Source: Xanthobacteraceae bacterium (GTDB lineage Bacteria > Pseudomonadota > Alphaproteobacteria > Rhizobiales > Xanthobacteraceae). Taken from it: a stretch of DNA of 64,000 nt. The notes under the pieces are model-generated. The model searched no databases, was not told where the DNA came from, and worked only from the letters and a program-made list of their open reading frames with translations. The stretch covers positions 1 to 64,000 of the forward strand of contig JAIESR010000003.1 of NCBI GenBank assembly GCA_019745775.1, in the 5' to 3' direction. This document shows positions 27,237 through 35,830 of the stretch, piece by piece. Numbering within the stretch: position 1 is the first letter of the stretch; the number at the start of each line of letters is the position of its first letter. The position numbers were made by a program, and so were the translations under genes.

Positions 27237-28229
27237 TTAGCCCGCGACCTTGCCGATCGCGCGCACCGCACCCTCGACGCGCTTGGCGTCGGCGTCCCAG
27301 AATTTTGCGAAATCGGGCTGGTCGAGATAGGCGACCACGTCGCCGAGATTGTCGATCGCCTTGCCGAAGGTCGGCGCTGCGACCGCCTGCCTGGTGTCGG
27401 CGCGCAGCTTCTTGACGATCGCGTCGGGCGTGCCCTTCGGCGCGAACAGCCCGACCCAGATTGAAAATTCGACGTCGTAGCCGAGCTCTTTCAACGTCGG
27501 CACGTTGGGCATCGCGGCCGCGCGCTTCGGCGAGAAGCAGGCCAGCGCCCGCAGCTTGCCGGCATTGACCTGCGCATTGGCTGCAGCGATCGACGACACC
27601 AGCACCTGTGCATTGTTGCCGAGGATGGCGTTCAACGCCGGTCCGCCGCCCGCCGTCGGCAGATGCCGCATCTGGATGCCGGCCGCCTGCATGAACAGCG
27701 CGGTCGGCAGGTGCAGCGCGCCGTAGAGTCCGGAGGACGCGAAGATGATCCCGTTCGGGCGCTTCTTGGCGTCTTCGACCAGCTCCTTCATCGTCTTGTA
27801 GGGCTGGTTGTCGTTGACGACGAGCACCATTGGACCTTCGGTGAGACGCGCGATCGGGACAAAATCGGCGCGCGTGAACTTGGGCTGGCGCCCGAACAAC
27901 TCGTCCACCGCTGCAAAGCCGGAAATCGACGGCAGATGGGCGATCAGGGTATAACCATCCGGCTTTGCACTGGCAGCGAACTGCGCGCCTACCGCCCCCG
28001 CGGCCCCGGCTTTGGTCTCGATCACGAGCGGCTGCTTCAGCAGCGGCTCCATCACGGCCGCGAACGGACGGGCGACAACATCGACGGCGCCACCCGGCGG
28101 GAATGGATTGACCAGCGTGACTGGTCGTGAGGGATAAGCGTCTTGAGCAAAGGCGGGCGCGGTGGCAAGCGTTGCGGCGGCGGCGGCCGAGCCGACAACG
28201 AAACGACGCCTGTCGACGGTGCGTTCCAT
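27237..28229 (-). CDS. Bug/TctC receptor, Tat-type signal (operon copy A)
   Basis: 330 residues, first gene of the tct operon. Signal: VDRRRFVVGSAAAAATLATAPAFAQ, a twin-arginine type. The mature part shares long blocks with copy B: YPSRPVTLVNPFPPGGAVDVVARP, ETKAGAAGAVGAQFAASAKPDGYTL, SSGLYGALHLP, MRHLPTAGGGPALNAILGNN, LKELGYDVEFSIWVGLFAPKGTP and the same ending AIGKVAG. The two probably cover related ligands for one permease pair. It is divergent from the FAD monooxygenase at 28379, whose aromatic or heterocyclic product could be a linked substrate; that is inference. Confidence 0.5.
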   Translation of the reverse strand: MERTVDRRRFVVGSAAAAATLATAPAFAQDAYPSRPVTLVNPFPPGGAVDVVARPFAAVMEPLLKQPLVIETKAGAAGAVGAQFAASAKPDGYTLIAHLPSISGFAAVDELFGRQPKFTRADFVPIARLTEGPMVLVVNDNQPYKTMKELVEDAKKRPNGIIFASSGLYGALHLPTALFMQAAGIQMRHLPTAGGGPALNAILGNNAQVLVSSIAAANAQVNAGKLRALACFSPKRAAAMPNVPTLKELGYDVEFSIWVGLFAPKGTPDAIVKKLRADTRQAVAAPTFGKAIDNLGDVVAYLDQPDFAKFWDADAKRVEGAVRAIGKVAG

Positions 28230-28378
28230 GACTTCCTCCGAAGGCGGCCGTGACGGGCCTGTTGTATGGTTGGCGGGATGCTATCGGGGGAGCGGGAACG
28301 GGGCAACCGCGCATCGCCCGCGACAGCGCGGCATTTCAGCATGATCCTCAAGTCGCAGATCGCAGGGAACAGCCGGCC

Positions 28379-29596
28379 TTGAACGCACCAAGACAGCGGC
28401 GCGCCGTGGTGATCGGCGGCTCCATGAGCGGTCTGTTCGCGGCTATCCTGCTGCGCCGCGCCGGCTGGAACGCCGACGTCTATGAGCGCGTCGACGTCGG
28501 CCTGATCGGCCGCGGCGCCGGCATCGTCACGCATGAAGAGATGCGCGCGGTGCTGCGCGCGGCGGGATGCGATCCGAGCAAGGATCTCGGCGTCGACGTC
28601 ACCATGCGGCGCACGTTCGATCGTGCGGGTGCGCTCGCCGGCGAATTCGTGTGCGCGCAGACGCTGACCTCGTGGGATCGCGTGTTCCGCATGTTGCGCC
28701 AGCAGTTTCCCGACGACCGCTATCACATCGGCAAGGAGCTCGCGCGCGTCGAGCAGCGCGGCGACCGCGTCGTTGCGCATTTTGCGGACGGCACATCCGC
28801 CGAAGGCGACCTCATGGTCGGCGCCGACGGCTTCCGCTCGAACGTGCGTGGCGAGGTGCTGCCCGAGGTGAAGCCGCTCTATGCCGGCTACATCGCCTGG
28901 CGCGGGCTGGTCGACGAGGATGTGATCCCGCCGCCGGTACATTCGGACATCTTCGACGCCATGGTGTTCGGCCTGCCGCCGAACGAGCAGTTCATCAGCT
29001 ATCCGGTCGCCGGCCGCGACAACGATTTAAGGCCCGGGCATCGCCGCTGCAATTTCGTCTGGTATCGCCCGGCCGAAGAGGCGACCGAGCTGCGGCGGCT
29101 GCTGACAGACGCCAACGGGACGTTCCACGCGCTCGGGATTCCGCCGCCGCTGGTGCGCGCGGAGGTGATCGCCTCGCTGCGCGACGACTCGCGCATGCTC
29201 TTGGCGCCGCAGCTCGACGCGGTGGTGAGCCTGACGCCGCAGCCGTTCCTGCAGCCGATCTTCGACGTCGAGACCACGCGCATGGCGGTGGGCCGGGTCG
29301 CGATCATCGGCGATGCGGCATTCCTGGCGCGGCCGCACGTCGCCGCCGGCGTCACCAAGGCGGCGGAGGACGCGATGGCGCTGGCGAATGCGTTGCGCGC
29401 GCATGACGACGTGGCAGCGGCGCTCGCCGCCTTCGAGTGCGAACGCATTCCCGCCAATATGCGTATCATGCAGCGCGGGCGGGAGCTCGGCGGCTATTTG
29501 CAGCCGCATCTGCTGTCACCGGCGGCGCTCGCCGCGGCGGAACGCCATCACACGCCGGAAGCGATCATGTCGGAGATCGCGGTGCTGGATTTTTGA
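28379..29596 (+). CDS. FAD-dependent aromatic-ring monooxygenase (2,6-dihydroxypyridine 3-monooxygenase-like)
   Basis: About 405 residues from TTG 28379, after GCAGGGA; a GTG at 28406 is an alternative. Group A flavoprotein hydroxylase: AVVIGGSMSGLFAAILLRRAG is the GxGxxG-type FAD site (with Ser-Met where Gly is usual), GADGFRSNVRGEVLP is the DG motif, and VAIIGDAAFLARPHVAAGVTKAAEDAMAL is the GD motif. The blocks LYAGYIAWRGLVDE and RPHVAAGVTKA are typical of the dihydroxypyridine hydroxylase branch from nicotine/nicotinate degradation. The substrate is inferred only at class level. It is divergent from the tct operon. Confidence 0.5.
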   Translation: MNAPRQRRAVVIGGSMSGLFAAILLRRAGWNADVYERVDVGLIGRGAGIVTHEEMRAVLRAAGCDPSKDLGVDVTMRRTFDRAGALAGEFVCAQTLTSWDRVFRMLRQQFPDDRYHIGKELARVEQRGDRVVAHFADGTSAEGDLMVGADGFRSNVRGEVLPEVKPLYAGYIAWRGLVDEDVIPPPVHSDIFDAMVFGLPPNEQFISYPVAGRDNDLRPGHRRCNFVWYRPAEEATELRRLLTDANGTFHALGIPPPLVRAEVIASLRDDSRMLLAPQLDAVVSLTPQPFLQPIFDVETTRMAVGRVAIIGDAAFLARPHVAAGVTKAAEDAMALANALRAHDDVAAALAAFECERIPANMRIMQRGRELGGYLQPHLLSPAALAAAERHHTPEAIMSEIAVLDF

Positions 29597-29625
29597 CGCG
29601 TCCGGGACACGAGCTGCACGAACTA

Positions 29626-30534
29626 CTAGCTCTTCTTCCCGCGCCGCTTGACGCCTGCCGCCTTCTCCATCACCGCGCACACCGCGGCGGTGTCGTCCAT
29701 CGCGTGGCCGGTCGCCAGCGCAGTGTCGTAGATGCCTTCGGTTGCAGTGAATAAAGGCGTCGGGCAGCCGATCGCCTTCGCGAAGTCGCCGATCACCTGC
29801 ATGTCCTTCTGCCAGACCTTTATCTTCATGGTGGCGTCGCCGTATTTCTCCGTCACCATCATCGGACCGCGCAGCTCGAACACCCGCGAATTGCCGGCGC
29901 CGGTCTTGATCGTCTCGAAGATCGCCTTGGGATCGAGCCCGGCCTTCATGCCGAGCACCATGGCCTCGGCGGTGGCGACGTTGTGGATCGCGACCAGCAG
30001 GTTGGCGACGTATTTCATCCGGCTGGAATTTCCGAAAGCGCCAAGCTCGTGCACGCCGCGCGAGAACGCCGCGAACACGGGCTTGAGCTTGTGGATCGCG
30101 CGCGGATCGCCGCTGGTGTAGACGACGACGTCTTTCGCCCTGGCTTGTGCGCCGGTGCCGCTGATCGGGCAGTCGAGCAGGGTGTGGCCGGCTTGGCGCA
30201 GCGTCGTTTCGGCGCTGAGCTTGTCCTCGAGGGTGAACGTGCTGGCCTCGGCGATGATCCGCGGCTTGACCTTCGCCGCCACGATCGCCGCGACAGTGTC
30301 GTGCAGCGCCGACGGATGCGGCAGGCTGGTGATGATGATCGGGACCTGCGCCGCGAGGTCGTGGACGCCCTTGGCGATCTCGACGCCCGCGCGCCTGGCC
30401 GCCCGGCACGCCTTGGGATCGATGTCGTGGCCGACGACCCGCCAACCCGCCTTGGCGAGGTGGCGCGCGAACGAGCCGCCCATGATGCCGAGCCCGACGA
30501 CGCCGACCGTCCCTTTCGACTTTGCCTTGGCCAT
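29626..30534 (-). CDS. NAD(P)-dependent beta-hydroxyacid dehydrogenase family enzyme
   Basis: 302 residues, ATG 30534 preceded by GGGAGA. It has the Rossmann motif VGVVGLGIMGGSFARHLAKAG, the substrate site DCPISGTGAQARAKD (family G-x-x-G), the catalytic lysine in SSRMKYVANLLVA (K of MKYVAN), and the C-terminal KDMQVIGDFAKAIGCPTPLF. It belongs with 3-hydroxyisobutyrate, tartronate-semialdehyde and related dehydrogenases. The acidic residue after strand 2 (HDID) points to NAD over NADP. It is divergent from the related enzyme at 30670. Confidence 0.5.
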   Translation of the reverse strand: MAKAKSKGTVGVVGLGIMGGSFARHLAKAGWRVVGHDIDPKACRAARRAGVEIAKGVHDLAAQVPIIITSLPHPSALHDTVAAIVAAKVKPRIIAEASTFTLEDKLSAETTLRQAGHTLLDCPISGTGAQARAKDVVVYTSGDPRAIHKLKPVFAAFSRGVHELGAFGNSSRMKYVANLLVAIHNVATAEAMVLGMKAGLDPKAIFETIKTGAGNSRVFELRGPMMVTEKYGDATMKIKVWQKDMQVIGDFAKAIGCPTPLFTATEGIYDTALATGHAMDDTAAVCAVMEKAAGVKRRGKKS

Positions 30535-30669
30535 TCTCGTCTCCCTGGATCGGCGCGGACGCTACACGGTCTGCGCGGCGTGCGGCAATTGCCCATAGCG
30601 GCAAGGCTGTGGAATGGCGGGGAGGGATCGCGTATCGTCCGCGCAACTGAAAACGCGGAGTGGCTCATT

Positions 30670-31563
30670 ATGGATGTTGGTATTGCAGGCGTCGGCAAGA
30701 TGGGCGCGGCCATTGCGCTGCGGCTGATGGAAGTCGGACACAAGGTCACGGTCTGGAACAGGTCGGCGGACAAGACCAAACCCCTGGCCGAGGCCGGCGC
30801 CATCGTCGCCGCGACTCCAGCCGAGCTCGCAGCCAAGTCCGAAACGATCATCACCATCCTCACCGACGCGGCGGCGATCGACGCCGTCTATGCCGGGCCG
30901 TCCGGGCTGCTCTCCGGTGTGGTGGCCGGCAAGCTCTTCATCGACATGAGCACGGTGCAGCCCGCGACGGAGATGGCGCTGGCCGACAAGGTGCGGGCGA
31001 AGGGCGCCACCTTCGTCGAATGCCCGGTCGGCGGCACCACCGGTCCGGCGCGACAAGGGCAGCTCGTCGGTCTTCTGGGGGCCGAGACCATCGATGCCGA
31101 TCGAGCGTATCCGCTGTTGAGGCAGCTTTGCCGCCGCATTGATCATTGCGGCAAGGTCGGCGCCGCGGCGTCGGTCAAGCTCGCCATCAACCTGCCGCTG
31201 ATGGTGTCGTGGCAGGCGTTCGGCGAGGCTTTCGCGCTGTGCAAGGACACCAGGATGTCGCCGGAGCAGCTGGTCAACCTGTTCACCGACATTTCGGCGA
31301 CCACCAATGCGATCAAGGCGCGGGCGCCGATGATCCAGGCGATGCTGGCGTCCGCGGGCGGCGCCGATTCCGCAGGCGCGACTTTCACCATCGACTCCGG
31401 GCTCAAAGACCTGCGGACGATGGCGGCGGAAGGCAGGGCGCGCGGCATGAACCTGCCGCTGGTCGAGCGCGCGGCGGAGTGCTTCGAGGAAGCCGCCCGC
31501 AGCGGCTGGGGCCCGCGCGACGGCGCCGCGGTCGCGGCCTACTGGTCGAACCGCAAAAAATAA
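30670..31563 (+). CDS. NAD(P)-dependent beta-hydroxyacid dehydrogenase family enzyme
   Basis: 297 residues from ATG 30670 (GGAG at ten bases). Rossmann motif VGIAGVGKMGAAIALRLMEVG, then VWNRSADKTK (Asn-Arg after strand 2 suggests NADP), FVECPVGGTTGPARQGQLVGLLG, and catalytic Lys in AAASVKLAINLPLMV. The C-terminal domain is long (ARSGWGPRDGAAVAAYW). Same family as the divergent gene at 29626 but only distantly alike, so a separate substrate is likely. It is followed after 45 bases by a HbpS/GlcG-type gene, a frequent companion of hydroxyacid catabolism. Confidence 0.5.
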   Translation: MDVGIAGVGKMGAAIALRLMEVGHKVTVWNRSADKTKPLAEAGAIVAATPAELAAKSETIITILTDAAAIDAVYAGPSGLLSGVVAGKLFIDMSTVQPATEMALADKVRAKGATFVECPVGGTTGPARQGQLVGLLGAETIDADRAYPLLRQLCRRIDHCGKVGAAASVKLAINLPLMVSWQAFGEAFALCKDTRMSPEQLVNLFTDISATTNAIKARAPMIQAMLASAGGADSAGATFTIDSGLKDLRTMAAEGRARGMNLPLVERAAECFEEAARSGWGPRDGAAVAAYWSNRKK

Positions 31564-31608
31564 CGGCGATCCTTCGCTACGACATTCTCATCTCTATCGG
31601 GAGTCACC

Positions 31609-32052
31609 ATGCAGTCGCTTACACTCGTGCAGGCCTCAACCATCGTCGACGTCGCGCTCAAGACCGGCCGCGACAAGAAATTCCAGCCGCTGTCGGTGGC
31701 GGTGCTCGATGCCGGCGGGCATCTCGTCGCGTTCAAGCGCGAGGACAAGTCCGGAATTCTGCGTTTCGACATCGCGTTCGGAAAGGCGTGGGGCGCGCTC
31801 GGCATGGGCCTCGGGTCGCGCACGCTCGCGGAGCGGGCGGCCAACACGCCGCAGTTCTTCACCATGCTGGCGGCAGTGAGCCAGGGCCGCATGGTGTGCA
31901 ATCCCGCGGGCGTGCTGATCCGCGACGCCGACGGCGACGTCATCGGCGCGGTCGGCATTTCGGGCGACACCGCCGACAACGACGAGATCTGCGCCGTCGC
32001 CGGAGTCGAAGCGGCGGGGCTGAAGGCCGATCCCGGCGGCAGCAAGAAATAG
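31609..32052 (+). CDS. HbpS/GlcG-like (DUF336) protein
   Basis: 147 residues; GGGAG precedes ATG 31609. The family pattern is clear: PLSVAVLDAGGHLVAFKREDKSGILRFDIAFGKAWGALGMG, with later AAVSQGRMVCNPAGVLIRDADGDVIGAVGISGDTADNDE. Known members are the extracellular haem-binding HbpS and GlcG of glycolate operons; many are small cytosolic proteins next to dehydrogenases. No signal peptide is present, so it is cytosolic. Its stop abuts the stop of the LysR gene (convergent, adjacent bases). Confidence 0.5.
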   Translation: MQSLTLVQASTIVDVALKTGRDKKFQPLSVAVLDAGGHLVAFKREDKSGILRFDIAFGKAWGALGMGLGSRTLAERAANTPQFFTMLAAVSQGRMVCNPAGVLIRDADGDVIGAVGISGDTADNDEICAVAGVEAAGLKADPGGSKK

Positions 32053-33036
32053 TCAGCGCGGCGCGGCGGTCTTGCGCGCGCGTGGAGCCGGACTGCCGCG
32101 CGTGCGTCTCGGCGCGATCGCCTCGCTCCAGACGCGGTGGATGTGCGCGACCTCGGCTTCGAAGCGATCGAGGAACAGCCGCGCCTGCGTACTAAGCGTC
32201 CGCCGCGACGGCTCGATCACCACGAACTCGGCGTAAAGCGACGGCTCGGCGATCGGATTGACCACAAGCCCACCGCCACCGATGTCGTTCACCGAGATCA
32301 AACTCGGCAGCACCGTCACCCAGTCGGAGCGGGCGACGAATTCGAGCGTGCCGATCATCGCGTCCATCTCGAGCATCGCCTCGACCTCGACGCCGTGGGT
32401 CTGGAAATAGGTTTCGAGATTGCGGCGGCGGATGTTGTCGGGCCCCGGCAGCACGACCTTGAACGGCCGGCAGTCCTTGAGCCGCACCGGCGCCAGCGGC
32501 GTCAGTCCGCGGCGCGGGCCCGACAGCAGCATCTCGCGGTCGCGCACGAGCAGCCGCGAGCGGAGCCCGATCTGGCCCTCGAACGCCGGCACCACCGCGA
32601 AATCGAGCTCTTCGGCGCGCACCTTTTCGGTGAGCACATTGCTGTAGCCCTCGACGATGTGCAGCCGTACCTCGGGATGCCTGGGCACGAAATCGTCGAG
32701 CGTCGGCGCCAGCACCGCGCGGGTGAAGGTCGGCATCAGCCCGATGCGGAGATCGCCGGTGACCCGCCCGGAGAGGTCGCGGGCTTCTTCCCGCGCCGTC
32801 TCGAGTTGCCCGACTGCGGCAACACACCGCTTGTAGTAGCGCAGCCCCGCCGGTGTCGGCGTCACGCCGTTGGCCGAGCGCTCGAACAGCTTGACCCCGA
32901 GCGTGCGCTCGACCGCCGCCACATGCTGGGAAATGCCGGATTGCGTGGCGTTTTCGCGCGTGGCGGCGCGCGTGAACGAGCCTTCTTCACAGACGGCGAT
33001 GACGGCCCGGACCTGGCGGAGGGAGTTGTTCGACAT
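32053..33036 (-). CDS. LysR-family transcriptional regulator
   Basis: 327 residues. The N-terminal winged helix-turn-helix is standard (LRQVRAVIAVCEEGSFTRAATRENATQSGISQHVAAVERTLGVKLFERSANGVTPTPAG, residues 6-64), followed by a PBP2 effector domain (LRIGLMPTFTRAVLAPTLDDF...). The C-terminal 20 residues are Arg/Pro-rich. It is divergent from the M24 gene at 33153, across a 116-base AT-richer spacer that has an inverted TCTG-AGC-CAGA at 33052-33062, a plausible LysR half-site pair. It therefore probably controls the M24 gene and itself. The effector is unknown. Confidence 0.5.
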   Translation of the reverse strand: MSNNSLRQVRAVIAVCEEGSFTRAATRENATQSGISQHVAAVERTLGVKLFERSANGVTPTPAGLRYYKRCVAAVGQLETAREEARDLSGRVTGDLRIGLMPTFTRAVLAPTLDDFVPRHPEVRLHIVEGYSNVLTEKVRAEELDFAVVPAFEGQIGLRSRLLVRDREMLLSGPRRGLTPLAPVRLKDCRPFKVVLPGPDNIRRRNLETYFQTHGVEVEAMLEMDAMIGTLEFVARSDWVTVLPSLISVNDIGGGGLVVNPIAEPSLYAEFVVIEPSRRTLSTQARLFLDRFEAEVAHIHRVWSEAIAPRRTRGSPAPRARKTAAPR

Positions 33037-33152
33037 TAGGAAACCTGATGTTCTGAGCCAGATTATATTATTTTGTTTGGCCCTGTCACCCGCGTAGCAT
33101 TTGTCCGTCAGCAGGCCGCAAGATCAACGGCCGGCGCGGGAGGGGTTACGTC

Positions 33153-34421
33153 ATGGGAGCGAATTTCGGCATTGCCGGCCTCGATTGGCAGCAGCGCGTC
33201 AACTGGGACCGCATGCGCACGTACCGCACCGAGCGGGCGCGGGAAATGATGAAGAAGCACGGCCTCGGCGCCATGCTCTGCATGTACGACGAGAACGTGC
33301 GCTACCTCACCGGCACGCTGACGCCCGGCTGGAACCGGCTCAAGCCGGGCCTGCGCTACGCGATGCTGTGCGGCGACGGCGCGCCGATCCTGTTCGAGCA
33401 GGGCGACCTCGGCTTCCAGATCGAGCGGCATTCGCCCTGGATTCCGAAGGAGAACGTGCGCCACTCGTTCGCCTGGATCAAAGGCGCCGCCGGACCGGCC
33501 GCGACCCAGCAGGTGAACAAGTTCGCCAACGCGGTCATCGAGGAGATGAAGCGCCACGGCGTGTGGGGCCAGAAGCTCGGCTGCGACTTCATCGACATCA
33601 ACATGATCAAGATTTTCGAGGAGAAGGGGATCACCTGGACCGACGGCATGTCGCCGATGATGGAAGCGCGCGCGGTCAAGAACGTCGACGAGCAGGAGTG
33701 CTTCCGTATCGTCGGCGCGATCGGCGACGCGACGCACTGGGAGTGCATGAAGTTCCTGCGCCCAGGCATCACCGAGAACCAGGTCACCGCGCACCTGATG
33801 AAGTATCTCTACAACATCCCCGGCATGGAGGACGTCGAGGACGTCATCGTGTCGTCGGGCCCGAACACCTGGCCGAACTGGCGCAACTTCTCCGACCGCA
33901 TCATCCAGCCCGGCGACATCGTGTTCATGGATTTGGCCGCGCTCACCTGGAACGGCTACAAGTCCTGCTATTACCGCACCTACTGCGTCGGCAAGGAGCC
34001 GTCGCAGGAGCAGAAGGATACGTATGAGACCGCGCTCGGGTGGCTCTACGATTCGATCGGCGCGACCAAGGCCGGCGCCACCACCCGCGACATCGCGTCG
34101 AAGTGGCCGTCGGCGATGGAGACCTGGGGCTACGAGGACGAAGACCAGGCCGCCGCGAATCTCTGGGGCCACGGCCTCGGCCTCGCGCAATACGATCCGC
34201 CGGTGATCTCGCGCATCTGGTCGCTCGACCATCCGATCGAGATCAAGCCCGGCATGACGTTCGCGCTCGAGACCCAGCACGGCAAGCGCTTTCGCTACGG
34301 CGTGCGTATCGAAGAGATGCTGATCGTGCACGAGAAGGAAATCGAGATCGTGTCGAACTTCCCGGTGAAGCAGATCACCGTGGTCGACCCGATCACTGGC
34401 TACGCTGACCATGTGAAGTAG
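33153..34421 (+). CDS. M24 (pita-bread fold) family protein with altered metal site
   Basis: 422 residues; ATG 33153 with GGAGGGG about ten bases ahead. It has a creatinase-type N-terminal domain (MCMYDENVRYLTGTLTPGWNRL) and a C-terminal M24 domain. The metal ligands of Xaa-Pro peptidases map to D260 (FMDLA), H340 (GHGLGL), E373 (ALETQ) and E387 (RIEEML), but the second aspartate (usual motif GYxSD-x-TRT) reads GYKSCYYRTY, with C272 in its place. So dinuclear metal binding is probably changed. The M24 fold includes aminopeptidases, creatinase and the DMSP lyase DddP; I cannot choose, but a non-peptidase role is plausible. LysR control is likely. Confidence 0.5.
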   Translation: MGANFGIAGLDWQQRVNWDRMRTYRTERAREMMKKHGLGAMLCMYDENVRYLTGTLTPGWNRLKPGLRYAMLCGDGAPILFEQGDLGFQIERHSPWIPKENVRHSFAWIKGAAGPAATQQVNKFANAVIEEMKRHGVWGQKLGCDFIDINMIKIFEEKGITWTDGMSPMMEARAVKNVDEQECFRIVGAIGDATHWECMKFLRPGITENQVTAHLMKYLYNIPGMEDVEDVIVSSGPNTWPNWRNFSDRIIQPGDIVFMDLAALTWNGYKSCYYRTYCVGKEPSQEQKDTYETALGWLYDSIGATKAGATTRDIASKWPSAMETWGYEDEDQAAANLWGHGLGLAQYDPPVISRIWSLDHPIEIKPGMTFALETQHGKRFRYGVRIEEMLIVHEKEIEIVSNFPVKQITVVDPITGYADHVK

Positions 34422-34446
34422 TGAGTTGAGCGAAAGCGTTGCGGTC

Positions 34447-34532
34447 GTCATTGCCGGGCTTGCCCCGGCAATCCATCGCTCTTCGCGAGAAGATGGATGC
34501 CCGGGTCAAGCCCGGGCATGACGATCGGAAAG
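34447..34532. repeat. palindromic intergenic repeat (GCCGGGCTTGCCCCGGC family)
   Basis: Two hairpins, GCCGGGCTTGCCCCGGC near 34453-34469 and GCCCGGGTCAAGCCCGGGC near 34499-34517, framed by GTCATT and CATGAC. Same family as 5538-5636. It ends 15 bases before the kinase start, so it may form part of that leader. Confidence 0.5.
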
Positions 34533-34546
34533 GGCTGAGCCCGCCG

Positions 34547-35830
34547 ATGTCTGTGTTCATCCTCCCGCTCGACGCGCTCCGTGCGACCGACCCCGGCGTG
34601 GTCGGTCCGAAGGCGGCGAACCTCGCTGCGCTCGCGCGCGCGGGCCTGCCGACGCCCGGCGGTTTCTGCCTGACCGCCGACGCCTATCGCCGCCAGATCG
34701 CGCAGCTCGGAATCGGCGGGATGGTCGAGGCGTTCACCGACGCGCCGCTCAACGAGCAGCGCAAACTGTCGGTCGAGATCAGGCTCAAGCTCTATGAGGA
34801 GCCGATCGCGCCGGAAATCCTTGAGCCATTGATGCAGGCTTGGCGCGAACAGCGTGCGGCGAGCGGGCAGCCGGGAGCGATCCGTTCCTCGGCGCTGGTC
34901 GAGGACCGCGCCGATTCGAGCTTCGCCGGCCAGTTCGAGAGCTTCCTCGGCATCGCCGACGAAGGTGAATTCCTGATCGCGGTGCGCGCCTGCTGGGCCG
35001 CGCTGTGGACCTCGCATGCGCGCCGCTACATGGACAACCACGGCCTCGCGCCGTCGGAGACCGCGATGTCGGTGCTGATCCAGCCGACCGTCGCCGCGCG
35101 CGCGTCGGGCGGCGGCTTGAGCGAGACCGCCGAAGGCCAGATGCTGCTGAGCGCCACCTGGGGGCTCGGCTCCGCGATCGCGCAGGGCGAGGTGGTGCCG
35201 GACCGCATCGTGCTTTCGCGCCAGGGTTTCGTGCGCAAGATCGAAGCCGGCCGGAAGGACCATCGCGAGACGTGCGGCCATGCCGGCGGCACCGGTCCGC
35301 AGGCGGTGCCCGCCGACCTGGTGCGCGAGCCTTGCCTCAACGCCGGCCAGGCGGTGACGCTGGGGCGGCTGCTGCGCAAGGCCGAGACGCTGATGGATAT
35401 GCCGGTCGAGATCGAGTGGGCGCTCGACGACGCAGGCTTCAAGCTTCTCCAGGCGCGGCCGCTGCACGTGCAGGAAGCGCATGTACCGGACGAAATCTGG
35501 CTGCGCCATCCGGCCTTGAGCGGCCATCCCGCCGGCATCGGCTGGGGCTCCGGCCGGGCCGTGGTGGTGAGCTGCGAATGCGAGCTTTCGCGCGTCGCGC
35601 CGGGCGACGTGCTGGTGACCAAGGTCGCGGGGCCGGCGCTCAGCCACATCCTGCCGCGCGTCGCTGGCGTGGTGGCGGAACTCGGCGGCTCGACCTCCCA
35701 TCTCGCGTCGCTGGCGCGCGAGCGCGGCATCCCGATGGTGCTCGGCGTGCTCGACGCCACGCAGCAGATTCCCGACGGCGCGCAGGTCGCGGTCGACGGC
35801 GTCGTCGGCACCGTGCGGTGGCTGCGCTGA
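34547..35830 (+). CDS. PEP-synthase-like protein: ATP-grasp domain plus swivelling phosphohistidine domain
   Basis: 427 residues from ATG 34547 (upstream codons read through a repeat and are rejected). Residues about 1-330 match the PEP synthase/PPDK ATP-binding domain: VVGPKAANLAALARAGLPTPGGFCLTADAY, IRSSALVEDRADSSFAGQFES, EIEWALDDAGFKLLQARPL. Residues about 345-427 form the mobile domain with phospho-acceptor H385 in GGSTSHLASLARERGIPMVLG. The C-terminal TIM barrel that binds pyruvate is absent, and the linker is too short for a rifampin-phosphotransferase substrate domain. So ATP could phosphorylate H385, but the acceptor must come from another protein or lie at the domain interface. The next gene overlaps by one base. 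Confidence 0.5.
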   Translation: MSVFILPLDALRATDPGVVGPKAANLAALARAGLPTPGGFCLTADAYRRQIAQLGIGGMVEAFTDAPLNEQRKLSVEIRLKLYEEPIAPEILEPLMQAWREQRAASGQPGAIRSSALVEDRADSSFAGQFESFLGIADEGEFLIAVRACWAALWTSHARRYMDNHGLAPSETAMSVLIQPTVAARASGGGLSETAEGQMLLSATWGLGSAIAQGEVVPDRIVLSRQGFVRKIEAGRKDHRETCGHAGGTGPQAVPADLVREPCLNAGQAVTLGRLLRKAETLMDMPVEIEWALDDAGFKLLQARPLHVQEAHVPDEIWLRHPALSGHPAGIGWGSGRAVVVSCECELSRVAPGDVLVTKVAGPALSHILPRVAGVVAELGGSTSHLASLARERGIPMVLGVLDATQQIPDGAQVAVDGVVGTVRWLR

